Shown: piece after piece, positions 39,138 to 48,623 of the stretch
Numbering within the stretch: the stretch's first letter is position 1
Layout of the letters: every line of letters starts with the position of its first letter
Program-made: the position numbers and the translations under genes
Source: Bartonella sp. AU55XJBT
GTDB lineage: Bacteria; Pseudomonadota; Alphaproteobacteria; Rhizobiales; Rhizobiaceae
DNA length: 64,000 nucleotides
Direction: 5' to 3'
Assembly: GCF_028618525.1 (NCBI RefSeq)
Contig: NZ_JAQITC010000002.1
Location: 62,001-126,000, forward strand
The notes under the pieces: model-generated
Databases searched by the model: none
Seen by the model: only the letters and a program-made list of their open reading frames with translations
Told to the model about the DNA's origin: nothing

Positions 39138-39595
39138 TTTTTTTTGTTGAAATTGTGATTTGAGCATTTATTTTCTTCAATTTGTTGAATGCAGTCTATT
39201 GTTGCATCAAAGGGTAATAGTGTTGCAGCATGGCGCACTTTATAGTCTTTAATGGGCTGTAAGCAAGAAAAATCCTCAAAGGGAGCTTGAGGAGAAGGAC
39301 CATCTTGGGTCAGCATTTGATAGATAACTTTATGTAATATTTTCAGATCTTGTGTTGTTTGTCCGATGATATGAGATGCTAAAAGTGATGCCGAGGCTTG
39401 CCCTAATACACATGCGTGTATTTCATGAGCAAAATCCGTAATGATATCATTTTCCACCTTTAAATCTACAGTGATTGTTGAGCCGCAAGGATGTGCATGT
39501 TTTTTTGAGGTTGCATCAGGATTATTAAGACGTCCAATTTTCTCTATATGCGCAGCATATTCAAGTATTTTATCACTATAGATATTGTCACTCAT
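39134..39595 (-). CDS. NifU/IscU-like Fe-S scaffold protein
   Basis: 153 residues, NifU N-terminal-like fold. First ligand Cys37 in HPCGSTITVDL and second Cys62 in HACVLGQASASLLA are present. At the third canonical position the sequence reads KVRHAATLLPF, with Ala where IscU has Cys; other cysteines occur at DFSCLQ and IDCIQQ. The gene sits between folE and yidD as in other rhizobia, so the missing third Cys may be a subfamily trait. Likely role in Fe-S assembly, less certain than the fold. Confidence 0.85.
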   Translation of the reverse strand: MSDNIYSDKILEYAAHIEKIGRLNNPDATSKKHAHPCGSTITVDLKVENDIITDFAHEIHACVLGQASASLLASHIIGQTTQDLKILHKVIYQMLTQDGPSPQAPFEDFSCLQPIKDYKVRHAATLLPFDATIDCIQQIEENKCSNHNFNKKK

Positions 39596-39721
39596 ACCCT
39601 ATTGCCTGAAATTTTAAAAGTCGTGATTGTTTAAACTTTTAATTCGCTTATATAGAGATTATACAAAATGAAATAGGTCTGTAGCAAATGTTTTTGTATA
39701 GAATAAGGTTGGAGTTTTTGA

Positions 39722-40345
39722 ATGCGTAATGGTGTTAAAAGAGGCACAAAGGCTTCTTTGTTATCTGAAAAAAAACGTCCGAGTATTGAAGAAGTGGAAG
39801 AAGCGATTCGCACATTACTCCTATGGGTAGGGGAAAATCCAAGGAGGGAAGGGCTTTTAGAAACTCCAAAACGTATAGCTAAGGCATATCGCGAGCTTTT
39901 TAATGGTTATCATCAATCAGTTGAAGAAACTTTAGGAACGGTTTTTGAAGAGGTTTCAGGATACAATGAATCGGTAATCGTAAAAAATATTCCTTTTTAT
40001 TCGCACTGTGAACATCATATGATCCCGATTATTGGAAAAGCACACATAGGCTATCTTCCTGATGCAAAAATTGTTGGTCTTTCAAAAATTGCGCGTATTG
40101 TAGATATTTTTTCTCGTCGTTTACAAACACAAGAAGCGATGACAGCGCAAGTGGCTCATGCTTTAGAAATGCATCTGAAGCCTCGTGGTGTAGCTGTATT
40201 GATCGAGGCTGAGCACATGTGTATGGTTATGAGAGGAATTCAAAAGCAGGGGTCTACAACAATTACAAAAAAATTTCATGGTTATTATGAAAAAGATCAA
40301 GCTGCACAAGCCCATTTTATGATGATGGTTCAGAGATCATCGTAA
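39722..40345 (+). CDS. folE: GTP cyclohydrolase I FolE
   Basis: 207 residues. It converts GTP to dihydroneopterin triphosphate at the head of folate synthesis. Zinc ligands are visible in [18 protein letters not shown] and [12 protein letters not shown], with [20 protein letters not shown] between. Start ATG with GGAG about ten bases upstream. Divergent from the NifU-like/yidD pair. Confidence 0.97.
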   Translation: MRNGVKRGTKASLLSEKKRPSIEEVEEAIRTLLLWVGENPRREGLLETPKRIAKAYRELFNGYHQSVEETLGTVFEEVSGYNESVIVKNIPFYSHCEHHMIPIIGKAHIGYLPDAKIVGLSKIARIVDIFSRRLQTQEAMTAQVAHALEMHLKPRGVAVLIEAEHMCMVMRGIQKQGSTTITKKFHGYYEKDQAAQAHFMMMVQRSS

Positions 40346-40481
40346 CGTTGATATTTCTCATAATCTTTATTAAGTTATAAATCATCCGGATAAAATAAAT
40401 TATGGGAAAGAAAAAATAGGCTTGTACCTTTCTTTGTGATTTGTTAAAGGCTGAAAATCGAAATCTTTTTCTTAATCACGT

Positions 40482-40566
40482 GCGGTCGTGGCGGAATTGG
40501 TAGACGCGCAGCGTTGAGGTCGCTGTGGGGCAACCCGTGGAAGTTCGAGTCTTCTCGACCGCACCA
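40482..40566 (+). tRNA. tRNA-Leu(GAG)
   Basis: Class II tRNA with a long variable arm: acceptor GCGGTCG/CGACCGC, D-loop TTGGTAGACGCG, anticodon stem CAGCG/CGCTG with loop TTGAGGT (anticodon GAG), variable arm and T-loop AGTTCGAGTCT, encoded CCA. Confidence 0.96.
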
Positions 40567-40765
40567 TTGGCTTAATTTCTCTGTAACGAGAAGGCGCTGT
40601 GCAGAGATGAGGTGATCTATGCAAATTATAGAAAAGTTTTTCCCATTATAGAAAAATTTTTCTTTTTGTGTTATTTTCTGGTGTTTTCTTCATAATGTTT
40701 CATTTTTTATTACTTTATCTGTGCATTTGAAACGTTATATTTTTTATAGGTGGGGTAGAGTTGCA

Positions 40766-41953
40766 GTGAGAAGTATCGTGTTTCTAAGGTATTTAACACT
40801 TCTTATTTGTATTTCTTTATTATCAGCGTGTAGCGATTCGCGTGCTGTTCTTTGGCATGGGGTGCATGCAACTCCTTCTATGACTGCAGTAGAAAGAGAA
40901 GTTGAGGGAAAACCGATTTCTCCAAAAGCCATCATTCCAGTGTATGTTGCGACAAGTCGTATGATGCAAAATAATTACGCTCAACCTTATGGCTCAGAGC
41001 GATCAAATAAAGTACATTATAATCGCGTTGACGTAGGAATTCCTCAGCAACATGTAAACGGGTTTGTTGAAATAAATGCGTATAAACCTACGCATGATAA
41101 GTATTTTGCAGCAGTCTCTTTGCAAAAATACGATAATAAAGAACAGTTTAAACAGCAATTAAATGCTGCTTTAGCAAAAAAACCAAAAGGAAAAAGAGAA
41201 ATTTTTCTTTTTATCCATGGATATAATAATAATTTTGCAGATGGTACATTTCGTACGGCGCAGTTTACACACGATTATTCTTTAAATGTTGTCGCTGTGC
41301 ATTATTCTTGGCCTTCTGCTGGATCAGTTCCTCTTTACATTTATGATCGTGACAGCGCTAATTTTGCCCGTGATGGATTGATAGAACTCTTAACACTTAT
41401 TAGTGAAACCAATGCTGATCAGATTTCGGTTATTGCACATTCTATGGGCAATTTTGTTATAATGGAAGCATTTAGAACCTTAGCTCTACAGGGAAAATAT
41501 AAGCCTATTCGTCGTATTACAAGTTTATTAATGGCTGCACCAGACATTGATATTGATGTATTTGAGCGCCAACTTAATGATATAAAAAAACTCCCACAGC
41601 CAACAGCGATTTTAGTATCCAGAGCGGATAAAGCTCTCGCTGTTTCAGGACGTCTTACGGGTGGACATCATCGTGTGGGTGATGGCTCAGATATTGAAAT
41701 GTTGCGTAAAAATGGAATAGCTGTTCTTGATTTCTCTCATGTGGATGGGGGAGCACACAATGTCTTTGCGTCTTCGCCAACGTTAATGGCTCTTTCTCGC
41801 GAAGGTTCTTTGGCTTCAACAATTATGCAAGGTACGGAATTGTCACCTAGTCAAGCTCTTCTTGCAGATAGTAGTAGTGTGTTAGAAAAAACAACACATC
41901 TTATCCTTTATACGCCTTTACGTTTTCTTTCTCCACGGATTCCTCGTCGATAG
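40766..41953 (+). CDS. Lipoprotein alpha/beta hydrolase (DUF900 family)
   Basis: 395 residues from the GTG at 40766, which has AGGTGGGG ten bases upstream and yields a clean lipoprotein signal with lipobox LSAC. A GTG at 40721 would add 15 residues. The hydrolase domain shows the oxyanion-side FIHGYNNNF, the nucleophile elbow VIAHSMGNFV, an Asp in LVSRADKALA and a late His in HVDGGAHNVF. This DUF900 type is an esterase/lipase of unknown substrate, expected to be tethered to the envelope. All catalytic residues appear intact, in contrast to the hydrolase at 3083-3988. Confidence 0.85.
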   Translation: MRSIVFLRYLTLLICISLLSACSDSRAVLWHGVHATPSMTAVEREVEGKPISPKAIIPVYVATSRMMQNNYAQPYGSERSNKVHYNRVDVGIPQQHVNGFVEINAYKPTHDKYFAAVSLQKYDNKEQFKQQLNAALAKKPKGKREIFLFIHGYNNNFADGTFRTAQFTHDYSLNVVAVHYSWPSAGSVPLYIYDRDSANFARDGLIELLTLISETNADQISVIAHSMGNFVIMEAFRTLALQGKYKPIRRITSLLMAAPDIDIDVFERQLNDIKKLPQPTAILVSRADKALAVSGRLTGGHHRVGDGSDIEMLRKNGIAVLDFSHVDGGAHNVFASSPTLMALSREGSLASTIMQGTELSPSQALLADSSSVLEKTTHLILYTPLRFLSPRIPRR

Positions 41954-42087
41954 CGAAAAGAGAGGAAAGGGGACTATCGAATAATGCATTGGAGGAATAT
42001 TTTTTAGCACTTTCTTTAGAATGGCTTTGTAAAATAAAAAAGAAATAGTGGGATGAATGTAAAAAACAGTTATTAGGTGAGTTTGTG

Positions 42088-42582
42088 ATGATTGCACGCA
42101 AAAGCTATGTCAATACGCCTACAATTGTTGATTATTTATCTCATTCCGCAATTAAGTTGTTAGAAATTCATGCTATGCTTGTGAAGGTGAGAAAAGGTGA
42201 TATGGGGGAGAAACCAAATTTATTGCGTCAAATTGATTCTACAAAAAAACAATTAGATGAGATAAGCCATGCTCTTATTTTAGAATATCGTAAACGCCAA
42301 GAAAATGAGCGCTTTTTGAAACAAATTTTGCTATCCATTTCCGATCAACTTTTTTCACTTAATAATGGTTTTAAGGAAACTGGACGTCTTTTCTTTCAAG
42401 AAGTTAGAATACTTCAATCTCAGATGCAATGTTTATATGATGGGAAGGAGAAGCTGCATTTGTTGAATAGTGAAGAGTCTTTTTGTTCTCCATCAAAAAT
42501 TGATGAAGTCATTAAACAGTTACAAAAAGCGCGAGAAAAGCTTATTGTTGAAAGCCCACATCTGTTTGAAAAAGAATGTTAA
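42088..42582 (+). CDS. Hypothetical coiled-coil protein
   Basis: 164 residues, no recognised domain. Mostly charged helices with heptad-like spacing (KKQLDEISHALILEYRKRQENERFLKQ); no signal peptide or membrane segment. The ATG at 42088 follows GTG 42085; TAGGTGAG lies about eight bases upstream. Base composition is like its core neighbours. It precedes the toxin/immunity remnants but has no sequence link to them. Confidence 0.65.
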   Translation: MIARKSYVNTPTIVDYLSHSAIKLLEIHAMLVKVRKGDMGEKPNLLRQIDSTKKQLDEISHALILEYRKRQENERFLKQILLSISDQLFSLNNGFKETGRLFFQEVRILQSQMQCLYDGKEKLHLLNSEESFCSPSKIDEVIKQLQKAREKLIVESPHLFEKEC

Positions 42583-42868
42583 AGTGAAAAAAAATCTAAA
42601 ACAAGAAAATTGATAAAAACATTTTCCCTTTAATCGTAAACAGTGCATTTAAATTACAGTTATTTTCTCTTCCTTTCGTTTTCGTCTTAAAAGTGCACTG
42701 ACTTTAGCTAAAGAAGTGGCAAAATCTAAATAAATCCGCTCTGCTTTGATTGAGAAGGGGAAAGGGGGACGATCAATTAGAATTATTTTAGTGGAAAGTT
42801 ATGGTGTTCTCTCAAAAAACTTAAGTCTAATCCATAATTATTGGGGGTGAACTGAGGGATTATAGATT

Positions 42869-43198
42869 ATGAAATGGATGAAGAAAAAAAAGCATGGGGC
42901 GACTGAGCCTTTTGAATTTAAAGGAAAAAAGGTTTATCAGGAAGATACGCTTTTTGAGCTTGAAACGATTTCTTCTTGGAAAGAAAAAGGGCAAATAGTA
43001 TCTGGTACAAATGTTGAGAGAATGCTGTCAGGAAGAGCCCCTATTGGTGTCGATTGCAGGCCTATAATGTTGTATCCTATGACACAAGAACAAAATGGAC
43101 CTATAGTGGAGGTTCTCTACTCTTTCTATCAAGAAAAGTGTTCTGTTGGATTTCTCAAAAAATTCCTTCTAGGAAGAAAGAAGAGAAAAAGTGATTAA
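42869..43198 (+). CDS. LHH-type nuclease toxin domain, active site mutated (remnant)
   Basis: 109 residues that correspond to the C-terminal LHH (HNH/Endo VII-fold) nuclease domain of polymorphic toxins. FKGKKVYQEDTLFE, then NVERMLSGRAPIGVD, then the position of the LHH signature, then NGPIVEVLYSFYQ match the family order, which typically reads 'NLERM..G.APIG.DGKP.NLHH.TQ..DG.I.EV...FHQ'. Here the catalytic LHH is LYP (RPIMLYPMTQ). The family's 'I.INPN...' tail is missing and replaced by a basic end. No N-terminal delivery domains precede it. Probably non-functional as a nuclease; it could still be translated (GGG-rich leader before ATG). Confidence 0.65.
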   Translation: MKWMKKKKHGATEPFEFKGKKVYQEDTLFELETISSWKEKGQIVSGTNVERMLSGRAPIGVDCRPIMLYPMTQEQNGPIVEVLYSFYQEKCSVGFLKKFLLGRKKRKSD

Positions 43199-43420
43199 TG
43201 CTAATATTGAAAGTATGGCATCAGGAAAAGCTTCTATTGGAGCTGATGCTACAGCTTATTGTTTTGTATTACATGCTGCAAGTGCGAAGATTATAATAGA
43301 GAGTATCCAGTTATTTCAAGAAAAGAGCTCTTTATTATTTCTATTAATCCAAATCTAAGCCCACTGGATATCAATAGAAGCATTAATAAGCAAAGACTTT
43401 CTACAATTTATGGAGCATAA
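43191..43420 (+). pseudogene. Second, frameshifted copy of the LHH toxin domain
   Basis: Frame 43191-43358 reads NIESMASGKASIGAD, then FVLHAAS, then IIIESIQLFQEKSS, which aligns with the first copy (NVERMLSGRAPIGVD, MLYPMTQ, IVEVLYSFYQEKCS). After a frameshift near 43335 another frame continues ISINPNLSPLDINRSINKQR, the normal end of LHH domains, to TAA 43418-43420. The signature here is LHA instead of LHH. So this copy has kept the tail that copy 1 lost. It overlaps the last codons of copy 1. Confidence 0.6.
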
Positions 43421-43423
43421 TTT

Positions 43424-43888
43424 ATGGATAATTTCACATTATCTGACGTTACACAATTCGTTGAGGTGCATAGTCATGTTATCAATTTTGGGACTGCGGA
43501 TAATGCGGTTGATGATATAAGGATTAAAAAAGCTGAGGAAATTCTTGGTCTAAAATTCACTTCATCCTATAAGAGTTTTTTAAAAAATTATGGAGGAGGA
43601 GAAATTGGTGGTGAAGAAATATTCAGTATTTATGAGATCTGTGCGGGTATTCCTTCTGGTGATATTGTTTACCGAAACTTACGCGATAGAAGAGATGGTT
43701 TTATAAACCCAAATCAGCTTATTGTCTGCACAACTGATTTTGGTGAAATGTTTTATTTTGATTATGCTCAATTTCAAGATGACGAATGCCCACTCTATCT
43801 CAGGTTTTCCTCTGAAGATTTCCAGTATTACGCAAGTAATTTTTATGAATTTCTCTACAAAAGAATTAAGGAACATACGGGAGAATAG
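43424..43888 (+). CDS. SUKH (SMI1/KNR4) family immunity protein
   Basis: 154 residues. The SUKH signature is spread along the chain: IKKAEEILGLKFTSSYKSFLKNYGGGEIGG near residues 32-60, EEIFSIYEI, then IVCTTDFGEMFYFDYAQ and a C-terminal NFYEFLYKRIK. SUKH proteins are immunity partners of many nuclease toxins of the polymorphic/CDI type. It starts four bases after the end of the second toxin remnant and is intact, so it may still neutralise toxins from related cells. Complete length. Confidence 0.8.
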   Translation: MDNFTLSDVTQFVEVHSHVINFGTADNAVDDIRIKKAEEILGLKFTSSYKSFLKNYGGGEIGGEEIFSIYEICAGIPSGDIVYRNLRDRRDGFINPNQLIVCTTDFGEMFYFDYAQFQDDECPLYLRFSSEDFQYYASNFYEFLYKRIKEHTGE

Positions 43889-44604
43889 TCTTTTATAGCG
43901 ACTTTGCTTTTGAAATATAATGCCTAAACCGTCTATCTTTCCTGAATAGGTGTAAAAAATTAGTCCTTTTAACCGAAACACAGGCCAAGTCTATTAAAAT
44001 GCTAACTTTATAAAAATAAGAACGTCAAGTCTGTAAAAATGTGAAATAGCGACAAAATTGCTGAAATCATGTTTATTAAAAAACTCTGTCTTTGGTTGAC
44101 TGAGATAAAATAACAAAAGATATTTTTTAAAAAGATAAATACGCTATGAAAGAAGGAATAAAGAAAACTGCAGCAATTAAATAACATTGATAAATAGAAA
44201 ACTAGTATGCCTTCGTATTAAAAAAAGATTTAATCATATAATAAAAAAGTCGAAGGATTAAAAACTATCAAAATATCTAACTTATTTTACAATTAAGTTT
44301 TAAAGATATAATGGTGCTCCAGAGAAAAAGTAGGGCTTTAGCAACAACAAGATTCAAAGTATATAAAGATGTGTAAGAGCTTATTGATGTCTATATTTTG
44401 TATGCTTCAATAAAAGAATTAAATAAAAAATCTCAAATCAAAAATTTAAGATAGCCTAAAGTTTTAGGTAAATTAGAGACATCATTTTTATCCATATAAA
44501 TAACATCTTTATCTCCATCAATTTCTCTGGTTCCCTTGCATCAGCGGCGTTTTTTTGATCATCTCCCGCATCTATTTCTAATCATTAGCTATACCTGATT
44601 CATC
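43889..44604. other. 700-bp decayed region left of the prophage remnant
   Basis: AT-rich with no intact gene. On the minus strand, below the gpD remnant, short frames such as EIDGDKDVIYMDKND (about 44470-44530) read like protein and may be further prophage debris. 44311-44325 (ATGGTGCTCCAGAGA) resembles the 3' end of the tRNA-Thr gene at 46218-46233 and could be a decayed attachment site. Confidence 0.35.
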
Positions 44605-44919
44605 TCATACACTGTATTTAAAATCCTTATAGGTACAGTATTTTTCATGAATAACATCAATAGACTTTGTTGCAGCATCATATTCTTCTATAAGGCGTGT
44701 GGCAAAAGGCATATCGATTTCTGTTGTTTAATCAATGGAATGCACAATAATTTTTGCAAGAGTAGAGTTAATTTTTGCTGTATAGCCATCACGCTGTGCT
44801 ATCTCTTGAAGAATCTTATCAAGAGATTTCTGGTGATAGGATTGGCTTTTGGGTGTTCTATAAGATGCATTCAGGGAGGTAGCGTGCCCTGTAACACTTA
44901 AGGTTTTGTCGTGTGTTGC
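44605..44919 (-). pseudogene. Phage late-control gpD (tail protein) remnant
   Basis: One minus frame reads TLSVTGHATSLNASYRTP, SLDKILQEIAQRDGYTAKI, HSID-stop-TTEIDMPFATRLIEEYDA and ends at TGA 44605-44607. This is the central part of phage P2-like late control D proteins (tail hub), whose family reads 'H.DQT.ESD..FL.RLA..Y.A'. The Gln codon of that motif is a TAA here. Both ends of the gene (normally over 300 residues) are missing. It shows that a Myoviridae-type prophage once occupied the locus. Confidence 0.65.
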
Positions 44920-45031
44920 TTAAAAACTATATTTTGTGTGTTCTTTTATTTTAAAACAGAATATATAGGATATTTTAAAATATTTTAGATGTTATAAATT
45001 GATTAAGAACTTATTATAGGAGGGAAGAGAA

Positions 45032-45127
45032 ATGACAGGTTCAGAAATATTAGATGCCGTGTATATGATATCAATGATAGTTATATCTCTCTTAACTATA
45101 GCGTTTTGTTTACCTGCTGCTTTTTGA
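45032..45127 (+). CDS. Tiny membrane protein with a very strong ribosome binding site
   Basis: 31 residues, essentially one transmembrane helix (YMISMIVISLLTIAFCLPAA) after a short polar start. AGGAGGG (45018-45024) lies seven bases before the ATG, one of the best Shine-Dalgarno sequences in the window. It sits among prophage remnants, so a small phage membrane protein (holin- or superinfection-type) is a guess only. The stop overlaps the start of an unrecognised coding-like stretch (45126-45200). Confidence 0.45.
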   Translation: MTGSEILDAVYMISMIVISLLTIAFCLPAAF

Positions 45128-45200
45128 TTTTCATCTTTATGGACAAGAGCAAATAGACGCACCTATACAAGATGCCAAATATGTTCATATCCAATATTAA
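45126..45200 (+). pseudogene. Short unrecognised prophage debris
   Basis: Frame open for 25 codons reading FHLYGQEQIDAPIQDAKYVH and ending at TAA 45198-45200. It reads as the tail of a gene whose start has been lost. Lies just before the YqaJ remnant. No family recognised. Confidence 0.3.
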
Positions 45201-45223
45201 CCAAATAACAAGCGGCAGTGTGA

Positions 45224-45846
45224 GATGAAACAAAGAACACAGAATGGTTTCAAACGCGGCTAGGTAAAGTCACTGCTTCAAACGTTTACAACGTACTCAG
45301 TAAGACAGCAAAAGGTTTGCCTACAAGCAAATATGAAGACTACAAAATAAAGCTTATGACGGAGCGATTAACAGAGGAAATAAGCCAATCTTATATAACA
45401 CCTGCTATGCAATGGGGCATTGAACATGAAGAGGATGCCTTGAGAGAATATGTATTCATTTATGACACCAATACCACAAGATGCGGGTTTATCCAACACC
45501 CCAAAATGGAAATGGCGGGGGCGAGCCCTGATGGGTTTGTTGGTGAGGACGGTTTAGTTTAGATTAAATGTCCACAATCACCAAATCATCTACGCTTCTT
45601 TGTCGATAGTAATATCAAGCCTGAATATCTTGCGCAAATGCAATTCCAAATGGCTTGTACGGGACATAAATGGTGTGATTTTTCAGTTATGACTCACGTT
45701 TTGTAGGCAAATCTACTGGTTCGAGAATGAAAATCAAGCGCATCCACCGCGATGAAAAACAAATCGAACAAATCAATCAAGCGGTTGAGATATTCTTGGA
45801 GGAAATAGAACGAGACCTAAAGCAGATCTTAACAAAAGCCGCTTGA
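45224..45846 (+). pseudogene. YqaJ-type phage exonuclease/recombinase, inactivated
   Basis: Translation shows the YqaJ order: EWFQTRLGKVTASNVYNVL, then QWGIEHEEDALREY, then AGASPDGFVGEDG, then IKCP, and AQMQFQMACTG. In YqaJ/lambda-exonuclease enzymes the last catalytic pair is E-x-K; the Glu codon is TAG here (45560-45562). A second lesion is a frameshift in the T run at about 45678-45683, after which another frame continues SYDSRFVGKSTGSRMKIKR to TGA 45844-45846. The first residues and start codon are also missing (a TGA precedes the frame). Phage double-strand-end recombination gene, dead. Confidence 0.75.
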
Positions 45847-45916
45847 CATTATGGGGGTGCTCTCTCCTCCCAGCACGCCCACTCATTTATGTAACATAAA
45901 AAATAAAGGTAATGAG

Positions 45917-46075
45917 ATGATAATTGATGATGGCGATAGATATGTAACAACCTGTGAATTTGCACAGCTTTTTAGTGTATCCACAATAAAGATTCGCAAT
46001 TGGGTGCTTCAAGGAGTATTTCCAGAGTCATATAAGCTGGGGAGAGCCGTAAGGTGGAGAAAAAAGAGATTCTAA
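45917..46075 (+). CDS. AlpA/excisionase-like helix-turn-helix protein
   Basis: 52 residues: RYVTTCEFAQLFSVS, then STIKIRNWVLQGVFPES and KLGRAVRWRKKRF, the compact winged-helix pattern of MerR-like AlpA/Xis proteins that bind attachment sites or regulate excision. The ATG at 45917 has AAGGTAATG upstream; a longer in-frame start at 45851 is not supported. The gene appears intact and lies 144 bases from the tRNA-Thr 3' end, the normal position of an excisionase. The integrase expected beside it is missing. Confidence 0.6.
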   Translation: MIIDDGDRYVTTCEFAQLFSVSTIKIRNWVLQGVFPESYKLGRAVRWRKKRF

Positions 46076-46140
46076 CCTTTACTCCAAAGAAAAATAAGGA
46101 GCAAATAAGAACAAATTAGGTAAAATTATATAAACTGTAG

Positions 46141-46164
46141 AAGGTGGTCTAAAAGGTGGTCTGA
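46141..46164 (+). repeat. Tandem 12-bp direct repeat between xis-like gene and tRNA-Thr
   Basis: AAGGTGGTCTAA is followed directly by AAGGTGGTCTGA. Its place between the excisionase-like gene and the attachment tRNA suits arm-type binding sites for Xis or Int, but only two units are present. Confidence 0.45.
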
Positions 46165-46218
46165 AAATGGCTATTTAAAGAAAAAATCTATATATTTCAA
46201 TATGTTTAAGAAATAAAA

Positions 46219-46294
<76 letters not shown>

Positions 46295-46494
46295 ATGACC
46301 ACGTAGGAGTTAGCACAAACTCACAAAAAGGAAAACAGAAAATTATCAATTTTTGTACATATTAAAAGAAAATTATATAACAAATAAAAAATAATTAGCT
46401 TATTTCTTTTTTAACAATGTTTACAGCAACGTTGGAATTATCCTTATGCTAATCTTATAGCATCTGATGATAAGCTAATACTTTCGTTTTTGAA

Positions 46495-47853
<1,359 letters not shown>

Positions 47854-47867
47854 GGTTGCCCCTCGCT

Positions 47868-48368
47868 TTATTCAACAATAATAAGTGGTTCACCAAACTC
47901 AACCGGTTGGCCATCTTTGACAAGAACAGCGGTTACTTTGCCTGAGTGTGGTGATGAAATTTGATTCATTGTTTTCATGGCTTCAATGATAAGTAATGTT
48001 TCTCCTTCAGAAACATTTTGCCCTACTTCTACAAATGGTTGCGCACCTGGTGAAGGGGCAAGATAAGCTGTTCCAACCATTGGAGAGGTTATTGTATTTT
48101 TTGATTTATCTTCTTGGGGAGGTTGTGTGGGAGATTCGGTTGTTGGAACTGGAGAAGATGTTACAGAAAAGCTAGGAGTAGCAACAGGTGAATAAATTGC
48201 TTGTTCGGAAGAAGTTGAGGTATTTTGGCGTGAAACACAAATACGAAGCTCCCCTTGTTCAACTTCAATATTCGTTAAATTTGTATCATTCAAAATTTCA
48301 GCAAGATCGCGAATAATTTTCGTATCAATTGCGGTATATTTTGCCGAATCTATTTTTTTTGTTGCCAT
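47868..48368 (-). CDS. accB: Biotin carboxyl carrier protein AccB
   Basis: 166 residues from the ATG at 48368, which has AAGGAG upstream on the minus strand; a longer frame to 48404 has no such signal. N-terminal helical part, a Pro/Thr/Ser-rich linker (about residues 65-90), then the biotinyl domain with [10 protein letters not shown], in which Lys is the biotinylation site (the family more often has AMKMMN). Operon with accC. In many rhizobia aroQ lies between a dsbA-like gene and accB; it is not present here. Confidence 0.95.
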   Translation of the reverse strand: MATKKIDSAKYTAIDTKIIRDLAEILNDTNLTNIEVEQGELRICVSRQNTSTSSEQAIYSPVATPSFSVTSSPVPTTESPTQPPQEDKSKNTITSPMVGTAYLAPSPGAQPFVEVGQNVSEGETLLIIEAMKTMNQISSPHSGKVTAVLVKDGQPVEFGEPLIIVE

Positions 48369-48623
48369 TTTATTTCTAACTCCTTGATCAATGAAGATCG
48401 TCATATTATCTTAATTTATGACTGAATATCTCTAGATTAGGGATGATACCTTTTGAGGCTTTAAAGATATTTATTTCCTTTAAGTCGTTACACTTTGCAA
48501 TTTTAAACTCGTATCTGCTTTACACAAAATTGCACTTATAAGCCTGTTGTCAAAAAAGAGAAAGCATAAAATCACTTCATTTACAGTATTCTTCCTAAAA
48601 CGGATCAGCTATAGAACAGCTAT

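Noticed and set aside
44647..44901. 84-codon plus-strand frame with many Cys
   Set aside because: It is the antisense shadow of the phage gpD remnant on the minus strand.
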